This document shows positions 33,889 through 42,488 of a DNA stretch of 64,000 nucleotides, in pieces. Source of the DNA: Pseudomonadota bacterium (lineage in GTDB: Bacteria; Pseudomonadota; Gammaproteobacteria; Steroidobacterales; Steroidobacteraceae); assembly GCA_018240525.1 (NCBI GenBank), contig JAFEFN010000017.1:155159-219158 (forward strand), given 5' to 3'. Position numbers and translations under genes: made by a program. The notes under the pieces are model-generated. The model had not been told where the DNA came from. It did no database searches and worked only from the letters and a program-made list of their open reading frames with translations. The stretch's first letter is position 1. Each line of letters opens with the position of its first letter.

Positions 33889-34653
33889 GTGGCATCGAAG
33901 GAACTGGCGGCGGCGATCGAGGCGGCGCAGGCGGCGGCGGAGCTGATCCGCTCGCTCTATCGCGCCAAGCTCACCGTGCACACCAAGCCGGATGCCTCCC
34001 CGGTCACCGAGGCGGACGTGAAGGCCGAGGAGCTGATCCGCGGCATCCTCAGCCGCCGATTCCCCGGCTATGGCTTCTTCGGCGAGGAGAGCGGCCGGCA
34101 CGCGATGCAGGCGGAGAACGTCTGGCTGGTCGACCCGATCGACGGCACCAAGTCGTTCGTGCGCGAGACGCCGTTCTTCTCCACGCAGATCGCGCTGCTG
34201 CGCGCCGGGGAACTGGTGCTCGGGGTCTCCAGCGCCCCGGCCTATGCAGAGCTCGCCTGGGCCGAGCGCGGCGGGGGAGCCTTCCTGAACGAGCAGCCGG
34301 TGCGGGTGAGCCGCATCGCACAGCTCGCCCAGGCGCACGTCTCGGCGGGCAACCTGAAGAGCCTGACCCGGGGAGCGCAGTGGGCGCGCTTCGGCGCCCT
34401 GATCCGCGAGGTCAGCCGCATCCGCGGTTACGGCGACTTCGTGCACTATCACCTGCTCGCCCGCGGGGCGCTCGACGTGGTCATCGAGTCCGACGTCAAT
34501 ATCCTGGACATCGCCGCGCTCACGGTGATCGTGCGCGAAGCCGGTGGCATCTTCACCGACCTCGCCGGCCGGCCGGTCGGGCTCGGCACCACCAGCGTGC
34601 TGGCGAGCAACGCCGCGCTGCACGGGCTCGTGCTGGAGGCCCTCGGGGCCTGA
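33889..34653 (+). CDS. Inositol-monophosphatase-family phosphatase (HisN-type histidinol-phosphatase likely)
   Basis: 254 aa. Metal-binding motifs are EESGRH, DPIDGTKSF and the late Asp in DVNILDIAAL. The pattern GTKSFVRETPFFSTQIAL resembles HisN-type histidinol-phosphate phosphatases; CysQ or SuhB-like substrates remain possible. The GTG 33889 start gives the usual family length; its ribosome site is weak. Its stop is one base from the convergent stop of the metzincin-like gene. Confidence 0.82.
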   Translation: MASKELAAAIEAAQAAAELIRSLYRAKLTVHTKPDASPVTEADVKAEELIRGILSRRFPGYGFFGEESGRHAMQAENVWLVDPIDGTKSFVRETPFFSTQIALLRAGELVLGVSSAPAYAELAWAERGGGAFLNEQPVRVSRIAQLAQAHVSAGNLKSLTRGAQWARFGALIREVSRIRGYGDFVHYHLLARGALDVVIESDVNILDIAALTVIVREAGGIFTDLAGRPVGLGTTSVLASNAALHGLVLEALGA

Positions 34654-34654
34654 G

Positions 34655-35428
34655 CTACGGGCGCGTCCAGCGGATCTCGAGCGCCGTCTCGGGCCCCACC
34701 ACGACGCTGCGCAGGCCCGGTGGAACGTCCCACTCCTGCGCCGACAGTGCCCGACGCCCGGCCATGATCTCGGCGTACGCCTGCGGGTACAGCGGCTGCT
34801 GGTCGCGATCGCCGAGGCCGATGGGCACCAGCGGCTGGCCGCTCCCCAGGGCGTACTTGTCGCTGGCGCCGGCGGTGTGCAGGAACTCGTGCGCGATCAC
34901 CATGCTGTTGCGGCCGGCCATGGACTTGTCCGCATAGGCGTGCACCACGCCCACCAGGCCCTTCTGCAGCCCGTGCGAGTCAGGCACGGTTTGCAGCTGC
35001 GAGGGGTCGTGGTAGAGCACGAAGATGCGCACGCGCGAGGGCACGTGGCCGGCAGGGTTCCCGGCGCGCCAGGCGAACCAGCGCAGCTTCAGGCTCCACC
35101 ACGCGCGGCCGGCGAGCCCGGCATCGCGCGCCAGCTCCGGCGGCAGCCGCCCGCCCTGCGGATACAGCTCCACGTGCACGGGCTGCTCCGCCCTGATGCC
35201 GTAGCGGCGGCCCTCGCGCGCGAAGAACGTCTCGATGTCGGCGAAGTCCTGCGGCGTGAGGCTCTCGATGTACTCCTGGGCGCGCGCACTGCCGTCGGCG
35301 TTGAGCGGGAAGACACCGACCCACAGGGTGTCCTGCCAGGCATGGGTGGCGGCGCGGTCCAGGGACTGCTGCAGCACCACCACCGCGAGGATCAGCAGCA
35401 GGATGAGGATCCGGATGCTCTTCCACAC
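34655..35428 (-). CDS. Membrane-anchored metzincin-like putative zinc protease of unknown family
   Basis: 257 aa from GTG 35428. One N-terminal helix (residues 5-20) is a signal anchor, placing the rest in the periplasm. Residues 180-190 read HEFLHTAGASD, i.e. HExxHxxGxxD: His180 and His184 as zinc ligands, Glu181 as catalytic base, Asp190 as third ligand as in snapalysin-type metzincins. Tyr192 follows, and AEIMAG (Met222) could be the Met-turn. I do not recognise the family. No ATG exists near the start in this frame, and the GTG gives the membrane helix at once. It follows pdxH by 32 bp, probably in one transcript. Confidence 0.75.
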   Translation of the reverse strand: MWKSIRILILLLILAVVVLQQSLDRAATHAWQDTLWVGVFPLNADGSARAQEYIESLTPQDFADIETFFAREGRRYGIRAEQPVHVELYPQGGRLPPELARDAGLAGRAWWSLKLRWFAWRAGNPAGHVPSRVRIFVLYHDPSQLQTVPDSHGLQKGLVGVVHAYADKSMAGRNSMVIAHEFLHTAGASDKYALGSGQPLVPIGLGDRDQQPLYPQAYAEIMAGRRALSAQEWDVPPGLRSVVVGPETALEIRWTRP

Positions 35429-35460
35429 TTCGGCGGTGGCCTCGACGATGCTCGGCGAGT

Positions 35461-36159
35461 CTAGGGCTGCAGGCGCGTGGCCGACCAGGCACCGCCCGTG
35501 AAGCCGCCCGCGGCAGCCGGGGCCAGGGCGCGTTGCCAGCGGGCGCGGTCGTGCATGCGGACGTCGTCCTCGACCCACAGCTCCACCGCTTCGGGCCACA
35601 GGCGGAAGCCGCCCCAGTGCGGGGGCCGCGGGATGTCGAAGTCCGTGGCGGCCTCCGCCGCCGCGGTACCCGGCACCGGCGTGCCGAAGCGGCGCGCCGC
35701 CTGTTCGACGCTGGCGAGCACCGCGGCGCGCGAGGGGGCCGGCTGGCTCTGCGCACTCGCCCAGGCGGCGATGCGCTTCTGCCAGGCGCGCGAGGCGAAG
35801 TAGGCATCGCTGTCGCCGGCCGGGGCGGGCTCGACCAGGCCCTCGACCCGCACCTGTCGGTGCAGCGCGTCCCAGTGCATGACCGCGGCCGCGCGCGGGT
35901 TGCCGGTGAGCTGGCGACCCTTGGCGGACAGATAGTTGGTGTAGAACGACAGGTAGCCGGGCTGCGGCACGATGTCCTTGCACAGCACGACGCGCGCGCT
36001 CGGGTGGCCGTCCGCGGTCGCGGTCGCGAGCACCATGGCGTTGGCATTGGGCTGGCGGGCCGCCGCCCAGGCCTCCCCCAGCCAGCGCACCACGGTGCTC
36101 AGCGGTTCGGCCGGCAGCGGCTCGGGAAGTAGTGCGGTGTCCACGGGCATCCTTGCCAT
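35461..36159 (-). CDS. pdxH: Pyridoxine/pyridoxamine 5'-phosphate oxidase
   Basis: 232 aa FMN-dependent oxidase. NAMVLATATADGHPSARVVLCK starts the FMN fold (about residues 40-61), followed by FYTNYLSAKGRQL, the RVEG segment and the C-terminal WGGFRL and final RLQP motifs that bind substrate and FMN. It makes PLP from PNP or PMP, fitting the PLP-handling YggS and BioA elsewhere in the window only as general metabolism. ATG 36159 is preferred to the upstream in-frame start at 36216. Confidence 0.95.
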   Translation of the reverse strand: MARMPVDTALLPEPLPAEPLSTVVRWLGEAWAAARQPNANAMVLATATADGHPSARVVLCKDIVPQPGYLSFYTNYLSAKGRQLTGNPRAAAVMHWDALHRQVRVEGLVEPAPAGDSDAYFASRAWQKRIAAWASAQSQPAPSRAAVLASVEQAARRFGTPVPGTAAAEAATDFDIPRPPHWGGFRLWPEAVELWVEDDVRMHDRARWQRALAPAAAGGFTGGAWSATRLQP

Positions 36160-36251
36160 GTTAGAGCCTTGCCCCGCCCCTGTCGCCGGGTGGCTCTTGC
36201 GGTGCCCCCCTGACACCGATAGAAAGGAGGGGACCTTCCGGAGCCGCCAAA

Positions 36252-37376
36252 ATGACCCCCGACAACGTGACGCTGGACGAGCTGCGCCAGCGAGTGACCG
36301 ACATCGACCGCCAGCTGATCGCCCTCGTGGCCGAGCGCAAGGCCGTGAGCGAGGAGGTGGCGCGCGCGAAGCGCGCCATCGGCAAGCCCACGCGGGACTA
36401 CGAACGCGAGCGCGACGTCATCCTCGGGGTGCGGGCGATGGCCGCCGAGCGGGGCGTCTCCCCGTCGCTGGCGGAGCAGCTGCTGCGCCTCCTGATCCGC
36501 TCCTCGCTCACCACCCAGGAGCAGGCGAGCGTGGTGGCGCGCGGCACCGGCACCGGGCGCCGTGCGCTGGTCATCGGCGGGGCCGGCAAGATGGGCAGCT
36601 GGTTCGTGAGCTTCCTCGGCTCGCAGGGCTTTGCCGTGGAGGTGGCCGACACCGGCAAGGTCCCCGAGGGGGTGAGCCGCGTGGAGGACTGGCGCAGCAC
36701 CGACCTCAGGCACGACTTCATCGTGCTCGCCACGCCACTGGGCGTGACCGATGCGATCCTGCGGGACCTGGCGCTGCGGCGTCCCGGCGGCGTGATCTTC
36801 GACGTGGGATCGCTGAAGTCCCCGCTGCGCGCGGGCCTCATGGCGCTGAAGTCGCACGGCTGCAAGGTCACCTCCGTGCACCCGATGTTCGGGCCGGACA
36901 CCGAACTGCTTTCAGGTAGGCACGTGGTGTTCGTGGACCTCGGCCACGCCGCCGCCCTGGCCAGCGCGCGCGAGCTGTTCGCGCCGACGATGGCCGAGCA
37001 GGTGGTGATGAGCCTCGATGACCACGACCGGCTGATCGCCTACGTCCTCGGCCTCTCGCACGCGCTCAACATCGCCTTCTTCACCGCGCTGGCCGAGAGC
37101 GGCGAGGCCGCGCCGAAGCTGGCGCGCATGTCGAGCACCACCTTTGACGCGCAGCTGGACGTGGCCACCCGCGTCGCCCAGGAGAGCCCGGAGCTGTATT
37201 ATGAAATACAGAGCCTGAACGACTACGGGGCCGAGTCCCTCGAGGCCCTCTCCCAGGCGGTCGAGCGCATCCGCACGGCCGTGCTCACGCACGACCAGGC
37301 GACTTTTGTTGCATTGATGCGCCGGGGACGCGACTATCTGGAGGACCGGCGCAACGTCGCGGAGCGACGCGCCTGA
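36252..37376 (+). CDS. tyrA: Bifunctional chorismate mutase/prephenate dehydrogenase (T-protein)
   Basis: 374 aa, matching E. coli TyrA (373). Residues 1-90 form an AroQ chorismate mutase (LRQRVTDIDRQLIALVAERK). Residues from about 103 form an NAD-dependent prephenate dehydrogenase: VIGGAGKMGSWF, DVGSLKSPL, SVHPMFGPD and a C-terminal helical domain. It leads to tyrosine. Gene is divergent from pdxH; AGGAGGG-like sequence lies at about 36226-36233. Confidence 0.96.
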   Translation: MTPDNVTLDELRQRVTDIDRQLIALVAERKAVSEEVARAKRAIGKPTRDYERERDVILGVRAMAAERGVSPSLAEQLLRLLIRSSLTTQEQASVVARGTGTGRRALVIGGAGKMGSWFVSFLGSQGFAVEVADTGKVPEGVSRVEDWRSTDLRHDFIVLATPLGVTDAILRDLALRRPGGVIFDVGSLKSPLRAGLMALKSHGCKVTSVHPMFGPDTELLSGRHVVFVDLGHAAALASARELFAPTMAEQVVMSLDDHDRLIAYVLGLSHALNIAFFTALAESGEAAPKLARMSSTTFDAQLDVATRVAQESPELYYEIQSLNDYGAESLEALSQAVERIRTAVLTHDQATFVALMRRGRDYLEDRRNVAERRA

Positions 37377-37515
37377 AGGCCTGCACGAGGGACCACGTCT
37401 GATACGCAGACCGCCGCCAGGGCCGCTCACGGCTACGCTAGCCAAGGGTGGGCCCGACTCACTGGCACACGACCACGCCGCCCTGCAGCGGCGCCTGGCG
37501 CTGCTCACCGAGGAG

Positions 37516-38553
37516 GTGGCGCGCAACGAGGCGCTGCTGCGCAAGACCCAGGAGCGCGAACTGGAGCTGCTGCGCTCGACCTCGCTCACGCAGCTGTTCG
37601 ACCGCCTGATCGCCGGCCTGATGAACTCCTACCAGCTGGACGGTGTCTACCTGATGCTGCACGACCCGCAGCACGAGATCCGCCACCTGCTCTCCGGCGA
37701 CGGCCTGGTCGCCGAGCAGCTCCAGGGCGTGCGCTTCGTCGATGCGCTGGTCACCATCGCCCCGCAGCTGGCGCACCTGGAGCGCCCCTGGCTCGGGCCC
37801 TTCCACAAGGCCGACCATGAGCTGCTGGTGCACGGCGGCGCCCGCCCCGGCTCGCTCGCCCTGATACCGCTGCGCCGCCACGAACAGCTCGACGGCGTGC
37901 TGGTCTTCGCCAGCCTCGACCCGCTGCGCTTCACCGCGGAGCTGGCCAGCGACTTCCTCGCCCACCTGGGCGTGGTCGCGGCCATCTGCATCGAGAATGC
38001 CGTGAACCGCGCGCGCCTGCTGCGCAGCGGCCTGACCGACTTCCTCACCGGCTTCCACAACCGCCGCTACCTGCATGCGCGCCTGCGCGAGGAGCTGGCG
38101 CGCGCGCAGCGCGCGCAGCAGTCCCTCGCCTGCCTCATGATCGACATCGACCACTTCAAGCGCATCAACGACCAGCACGGCCACCTGGCCGGCGATGCCG
38201 TGCTGCGCGAGGTGGCGCACCGGGTGGACGCGGAGATGCGCATCAGCGACACGGGTGCGCGCTTCGGCGGGGACGAGTTTGCCATCGTGCTCTCGCCCTC
38301 GACCATGCTGGATGCGCAGAAGGTGGCCGCGCGCGTTCTGGAGGCGGTGCGCAGCCAGCCGGTGTCCATCGGCAAGAGCGCCGCCGAGACGGTCACCCTG
38401 TCGATCGGCGTCGCCGCCGCGACCCCGGGCGAGCCGACTCGCGACTACAAGGTGCTGGCCGAACGGCTCATCGCCGAGGCGGACGCGGCGCTGTACCGCG
38501 CCAAGAGCGCCGGCCGCAACCGCATCGCCAGTTCCCCCAACCTTGTCGGCTAG
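37516..38553 (+). CDS. Diguanylate cyclase with N-terminal GAF-like domain
   Basis: 345 aa from GTG 37516. Residues ~15-165 resemble a GAF/DUF484-like sensor domain, with a coiled-coil start. The GGDEF domain has the intact active site GGDEF at 251-255 and an inhibitory I-site RISD at 242-245, five residues upstream, so it should make c-di-GMP and be product-inhibited. The frame is open back to 37318 and the upstream part reads like coding sequence (LAHDHAALQRRLALLTEE), yet no ATG, GTG or TTG lies there; CTG 37399 with GAGGGA 6 bases upstream is a possible true start. Confidence 0.88.
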   Translation: MARNEALLRKTQERELELLRSTSLTQLFDRLIAGLMNSYQLDGVYLMLHDPQHEIRHLLSGDGLVAEQLQGVRFVDALVTIAPQLAHLERPWLGPFHKADHELLVHGGARPGSLALIPLRRHEQLDGVLVFASLDPLRFTAELASDFLAHLGVVAAICIENAVNRARLLRSGLTDFLTGFHNRRYLHARLREELARAQRAQQSLACLMIDIDHFKRINDQHGHLAGDAVLREVAHRVDAEMRISDTGARFGGDEFAIVLSPSTMLDAQKVAARVLEAVRSQPVSIGKSAAETVTLSIGVAAATPGEPTRDYKVLAERLIAEADAALYRAKSAGRNRIASSPNLVG

Positions 38554-38674
38554 CGCGCCTGCGGGCGGCCGGGCCGCCGCGACCGGGTCAAGGCCCGGGC
38601 GCCGCCGCCTGCGAGCGGTGTTGGGACCGGCGCAGGCTCACGGCGGCGGCGGTTGTGGCAGACTGCCGAGCGTC

Positions 38675-39235
38675 ATGAGTGACGTCATCGACCCGGAGGG
38701 CTTCCGCGCCAACGTCGGCATCGTGCTGATGCAGGCCGACCGGGTCTTCCTCGGCCAGCGCGCCGGCAGCCGCGGCTGGCAGTTTCCCCAGGGCGGCATG
38801 CAGGCCGGGGAGACCCTGGAGCAGGCCCTGTTCCGCGAGCTCGACGAGGAGATCGGCATCCGCGAGGGGCAGGTGCAGATCATCGGCCAGACCGAGCGCT
38901 GGCTGCGCTACCGGCTGCCGCCGCGCTACGTGCGGCGCAACCAGCAGCCGCTGTGCACCGGCCAGAAGCAGCGCTGGTTCCTGCTGCGCCTGAAGGGCGA
39001 GCCGGCCTTCGACTTCGCGCGCACCCGCGAGCCGGAGTTCGACGCCTGGCGCTGGGTGCCTTACTGGGAGCCGGTGCGCGAGGTCATCTACTTCAAGCGT
39101 CCGGTGTACGCGCGCGCGCTGACCGAGCTCGCCGGCCTCGCCTTCCCGCGCGGCAAGCAGCCGCCGCTGCCGCCCTGGTGGGCCGAGGTGACCGCGCGCA
39201 ACGCCCGCCCGGCGGTGCCCGAGTCGGCCGACTGA
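38675..39235 (+). CDS. rppH: RNA pyrophosphohydrolase RppH
   Basis: 186 aa Nudix hydrolase. The N-terminal DPEGFRANVGIVL is typical, and the Nudix box GGMQAGETLEQALFREL plus DEEIG follows at about residues 39-60. It removes pyrophosphate from 5' ends of mRNA and so starts RNase E decay. The next gene begins 1 base after its stop. Confidence 0.95.
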   Translation: MSDVIDPEGFRANVGIVLMQADRVFLGQRAGSRGWQFPQGGMQAGETLEQALFRELDEEIGIREGQVQIIGQTERWLRYRLPPRYVRRNQQPLCTGQKQRWFLLRLKGEPAFDFARTREPEFDAWRWVPYWEPVREVIYFKRPVYARALTELAGLAFPRGKQPPLPPWWAEVTARNARPAVPESAD

Positions 39236-39236
39236 C

Positions 39237-40001
39237 ATGCCCCTGCGCATCGGTGCGCTCGCGGACTTGCTGCGCAAGAAGGACGGCACCCCGCAGGTGG
39301 TGCACCAGCGCACGCGCCGCTGGCGCGTCGCGGTGCTGGCGGCGACGCTGCTGATCGGCCTGTTCGCGCTCTACGTGGTCTACGAGTTCGGGCGCTACAA
39401 CGCCGGTTACGACCGCCAGGCCGTCGCGCAGCGGCGCACCGAGCTCGAGGTCAAGATCGAACACCTGGAGAAGGAGAACCGCGAGATGCGTACCAAGCTC
39501 GCCGAACTCGACACCTTCCGGGTCGGTCGCGCCAACGAGCAGGCCGAGGTGGCGCGCGCGATGGGCGAGCTGCAGGCGCAGGTGGCGCGCGAGGCACAGG
39601 AGCTGGCGTTCTACCGCGGCGTGGTCGCCCAGGGTGCCGCCAGCATCGGCCTCAAGATCGAGAAGCTGCGCATCAGCCAGGGCACGCGCCCCGGCGGGTT
39701 CATCCTGCACCTGTCGCTGCTGCGCTCCGGGCGCGCCGACGGGGAGATCTCCGGCACGGTGCAGTTCAGCCTGGACGGCACGCTCGCCGGGGCGGCGCGC
39801 AGCCTCGACCTGGACGCGGTGAGTCCGCAGAAGGCGCACGAGGTGCGCTACAGCTTCCGTTACTACCAGAACATCGACCAGGAAGTGGTGCTGCCGCCGG
39901 GCTTCAAGCCCGAGCAGGTGAGCGTCGAGGTCAGCTCGGGCAAGAAGGACATCGCGCCCCTGTCGCAGACCTTCCTGTGGACGGTAGAGTCGGCTCCCTG
40001 A
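39237..40001 (+). CDS. DUF6776-type membrane-anchored coiled-coil protein
   Basis: 254 aa. One membrane helix at about residues 31-52 follows a basic N-terminus. Residues ~60-125 form a coiled coil (ELEVKIEHLEKENREMRTKL). The C-terminal periplasmic part has alternating beta pattern. It resembles the DUF6776 family often found beside a bactofilin gene; this name is from memory. Role unknown, possibly envelope scaffolding with the bactofilin encoded 22 bp downstream. Confidence 0.75.
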   Translation: MPLRIGALADLLRKKDGTPQVVHQRTRRWRVAVLAATLLIGLFALYVVYEFGRYNAGYDRQAVAQRRTELEVKIEHLEKENREMRTKLAELDTFRVGRANEQAEVARAMGELQAQVAREAQELAFYRGVVAQGAASIGLKIEKLRISQGTRPGGFILHLSLLRSGRADGEISGTVQFSLDGTLAGAARSLDLDAVSPQKAHEVRYSFRYYQNIDQEVVLPPGFKPEQVSVEVSSGKKDIAPLSQTFLWTVESAP

Positions 40002-40023
40002 CGGACACACAAGGCAGGCCTGC

Positions 40024-40413
40024 ATGTTCAACCGCGATTCCCGGCCCCCGCGCATCGATACGCTGATCGGCAAGGCCGCGCACGTGCACGGCGACGTCGA
40101 TTTCCAGGGCGGCCTGCACCTGGACGGCCGCATCGCCGGTGCGGTGCGCGCCGAGGATGCCGAGGCGAGCCTGTCGGTGAGCGAGAGCGGCTCGATCGAA
40201 GGCCCGGTGCAGGTGGCCCACGTCCTGCTCAAGGGCACCGTGCGCGGGGACATCCACGCGCGCGAGCGCATCGTGCTCGGGGCGACCGCACGGGTCGAGG
40301 GGAACGTGTACTACGGGGTCATTGAAATGACGCTCGGCGCCCAGATAGTGGGAAAACTGGTCCGCCTGGGCCCGGAAGGGCAGCTGGAGGCCCCCCAGGA
40401 GGCCCCAGGCTGA
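40024..40413 (+). CDS. Bactofilin (CcmA-type cytoskeletal protein)
   Basis: 129 aa. The central right-handed beta-helix repeats (HVHGDVDFQGGLHLDGRIAG, GSIEGPVQVAHVLLKG, RVEGNVYYG) with short disordered ends define the family. Bactofilins polymerise without nucleotide and organise wall enzymes, stalks or motility proteins. It lies after the DUF6776-type membrane protein, a likely partner, and before erpA, which has its own promoter. Confidence 0.92.
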   Translation: MFNRDSRPPRIDTLIGKAAHVHGDVDFQGGLHLDGRIAGAVRAEDAEASLSVSESGSIEGPVQVAHVLLKGTVRGDIHARERIVLGATARVEGNVYYGVIEMTLGAQIVGKLVRLGPEGQLEAPQEAPG

Positions 40414-40430
40414 GGGCGTGCCCCGTTGCT

Positions 40431-40459
40431 TTGACCTTGTCACGGGCGGCTCCTAGACT
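40431..40459 (+). promoter_or_regulatory. Sigma-70 promoter of erpA
   Basis: TTGACC (40431-40436), 17-bp spacer, TAGACT (40454-40459), giving a leader of about 17 nt to ATG 40483. Good match. Confidence 0.65.
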
Positions 40460-40482
40460 GTTCACATCAGAGGGATCCGTAC

Positions 40483-40842
40483 ATGAGCGCCACCGAGACC
40501 GTGCAGGACGCACCTGCCCTAGTGTTCACCGACGCCGCCGCCCGCAAGGTGGGCGACCTCATCAAGGGGGAGGGCAACCCGAAGCTCATGCTGCGCGTCT
40601 TCGTGCAGGGCGGGGGCTGCTCCGGGCTGCAGTACGGCTTCGAGTTCGACGAGGAAGTCCAGGAGGGCGACACCTGCGTCGAGAACCTCGGCGTGAAGCT
40701 GCTGGTGGATCCGATGAGCGTGCAGTACCTCACCGGGGCCGAGATCGACTACCGCGAGGGCCTGGAGGGCGCGCAGTTCGTGATCCGCAATCCCAATGCC
40801 GCCACCACCTGCGGGTGCGGCTCCTCCTTCACCGCCGCCTGA
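40483..40842 (+). CDS. erpA: Iron-sulfur cluster insertion protein ErpA
   Basis: 119 aa A-type carrier. The three cluster cysteines are Cys46 (GGGCSGLQYGF), Cys110 and Cys112 (TTCGCGSSF). It delivers [4Fe-4S] clusters to apo-enzymes, in E. coli including those of isoprenoid synthesis. Its promoter lies just upstream; ppx starts 11 bp downstream. Confidence 0.95.
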   Translation: MSATETVQDAPALVFTDAAARKVGDLIKGEGNPKLMLRVFVQGGGCSGLQYGFEFDEEVQEGDTCVENLGVKLLVDPMSVQYLTGAEIDYREGLEGAQFVIRNPNAATTCGCGSSFTAA

Positions 40843-40853
40843 CGCAAGGGATC

Positions 40854-42419
40854 ATGCCCCCGGCCGCCAACGTCCGCGCCACCGATTCCCGCCCCCCCTC
40901 CCGGCCCGCACCGCGCGCCGTCCCCGACGTCCTCGCCGCCGTCGACCTCGGCTCCAACAGCTTCCACATGGTGGTCGCGCGCTACTCGCACGGCCAGCTG
41001 GTCATCATCGACCGGCTGCGCGAGATGGTGCGCCTGGCGGCCGGGGTGGCCGAGAACGGCCGCATCGATAAGGATGTCGCGGCCCGCGCGCTCGCCTGCC
41101 TGGAACGCTTCGGCCAGCGCCTGCGCGACATGCACGCCGACTCGGTGCGCGTGGTCGGCACCAACGCGCTGCGCCTGGCGCACCGCAAGCAGGCTTTCCT
41201 CGAGCGCGCGCGCGAGGCGCTCGGCCACCCGATCGAGATCATCGCCGGCATGGAGGAGGCTCGCCTGATCTATCTCGGCGTCGCGCACACGATGCCCAGC
41301 AGTGCCGGCCGGCGCCTGGTGGTGGACATCGGCGGCGGCAGCACCGAGCTGATCATCGGCGATGGCCTCACCCCGCTCGAGCTCGAGAGCCTGCAGATGG
41401 GCTGCGTCGCCCTGAGCGAGCGCTTCTTCCGGGACGGCAAGATCTCCGCCAAGCGCATGGAGCGCGCGCGCCTGGCCGCACGCCTGGAGCTCGAACCGGT
41501 GCAGGCGGCCTTCCGCCGGCGCGGCTGGGAGCACTCGGCCGGCAGCTCCGGCACCGTGCGCGCCATCGGCGAGGCGATTCGCGCGCTCGATCCGCAGGCG
41601 CTCACGATCACGCCCGAGGGGCTGAGCAGGGCGATCGAGTACAGCATCGAGGCGGGGCACATCCGCGAGCTCAACCTCGAGCCGATCACCGAGGACCGCC
41701 GCCCGGTGTTCCCCGGGGGCCTGGCGATCCTCACCGAGGTGGTCAGCATGCTCGGCGTGAAGGAGCTGCAGATCGCCGACGGGGCCATGCGCGAGGGGCT
41801 GCTGTACGACATGATCGGCCGCTACAAGCGCGAGGATGCGCGCGAGCGCACCGTGCGCGCCATGCAGCAGCGCTACCACGTCGACACCGAGCAGGCCGAG
41901 CGTGTCGAGGCCACCGCGCGCGACTTCCTGGCGCAGGCGGGGGAGACCTGGAAGCTGGAGGAGCCGCTCGCGCACCTGGCGCTGAAGTGGGGGGCGCGCC
42001 TGCACGAGATCGGCCTCGATGTCTCGCACTCCGGCTACCACCGCCACGGCGCGTACCTGCTCGAGAACGCCGACATGCCCGGTTTCCCGCGCGAGGAGCA
42101 GCGCCTGCTCGCGCGCCTGGTCGGGGCCCACCGCCGCAAGCTCACCCTCGATCGCATCGAGGAACTCGTGCCGCCCTGGGACCGCAGCGCCGTGTACCTG
42201 ATTGTCCTGCTGCGCCTGGCGGTGCTGCTGCACCGGGGTCGCAGTGCCACGGCGCTCCCGCCCATCGAGCTGTCGGCCACGTCGCGCTCGCTGGAGATAC
42301 GCTTCCCGAACCGCTGGCTCAAGGACCACCCGCTCACCTCGGCGGACCTGCAGCAGGAGGTGGATTACCTGCGCATGAGCGGCTTTCGGTTGCGCGTCTT
42401 CAGCGGCGGCCGCAGCTAA
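40854..42419 (+). CDS. ppx: Exopolyphosphatase (Ppx/GppA family)
   Basis: 521 aa. N-terminal actin-like domains carry AAVDLGSNSFHMVVAR, the second phosphate loop VVDIGGGSTELIIG and SAGSSGTVRAIGEA; a C-terminal HD-like helical domain (HEIGLDVSHSGYHRHGAYLL) matches Ppx rather than a short GppA. It cuts phosphate from polyphosphate. The polyphosphate kinase gene lies 2.3 kb away on the opposite strand, with the PlpD-type gene between. ATG 40854 starts a Pro-rich lead before the first domain. Confidence 0.93.
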   Translation: MPPAANVRATDSRPPSRPAPRAVPDVLAAVDLGSNSFHMVVARYSHGQLVIIDRLREMVRLAAGVAENGRIDKDVAARALACLERFGQRLRDMHADSVRVVGTNALRLAHRKQAFLERAREALGHPIEIIAGMEEARLIYLGVAHTMPSSAGRRLVVDIGGGSTELIIGDGLTPLELESLQMGCVALSERFFRDGKISAKRMERARLAARLELEPVQAAFRRRGWEHSAGSSGTVRAIGEAIRALDPQALTITPEGLSRAIEYSIEAGHIRELNLEPITEDRRPVFPGGLAILTEVVSMLGVKELQIADGAMREGLLYDMIGRYKREDARERTVRAMQQRYHVDTEQAERVEATARDFLAQAGETWKLEEPLAHLALKWGARLHEIGLDVSHSGYHRHGAYLLENADMPGFPREEQRLLARLVGAHRRKLTLDRIEELVPPWDRSAVYLIVLLRLAVLLHRGRSATALPPIELSATSRSLEIRFPNRWLKDHPLTSADLQQEVDYLRMSGFRLRVFSGGRS

Positions 42420-42488
42420 AAGCGGGTAAGATTTTTCGGTGCGCAGCCCGGCATAAGTAGAAGTTCTCCGGGAAGGGTGGAGGGTCCG

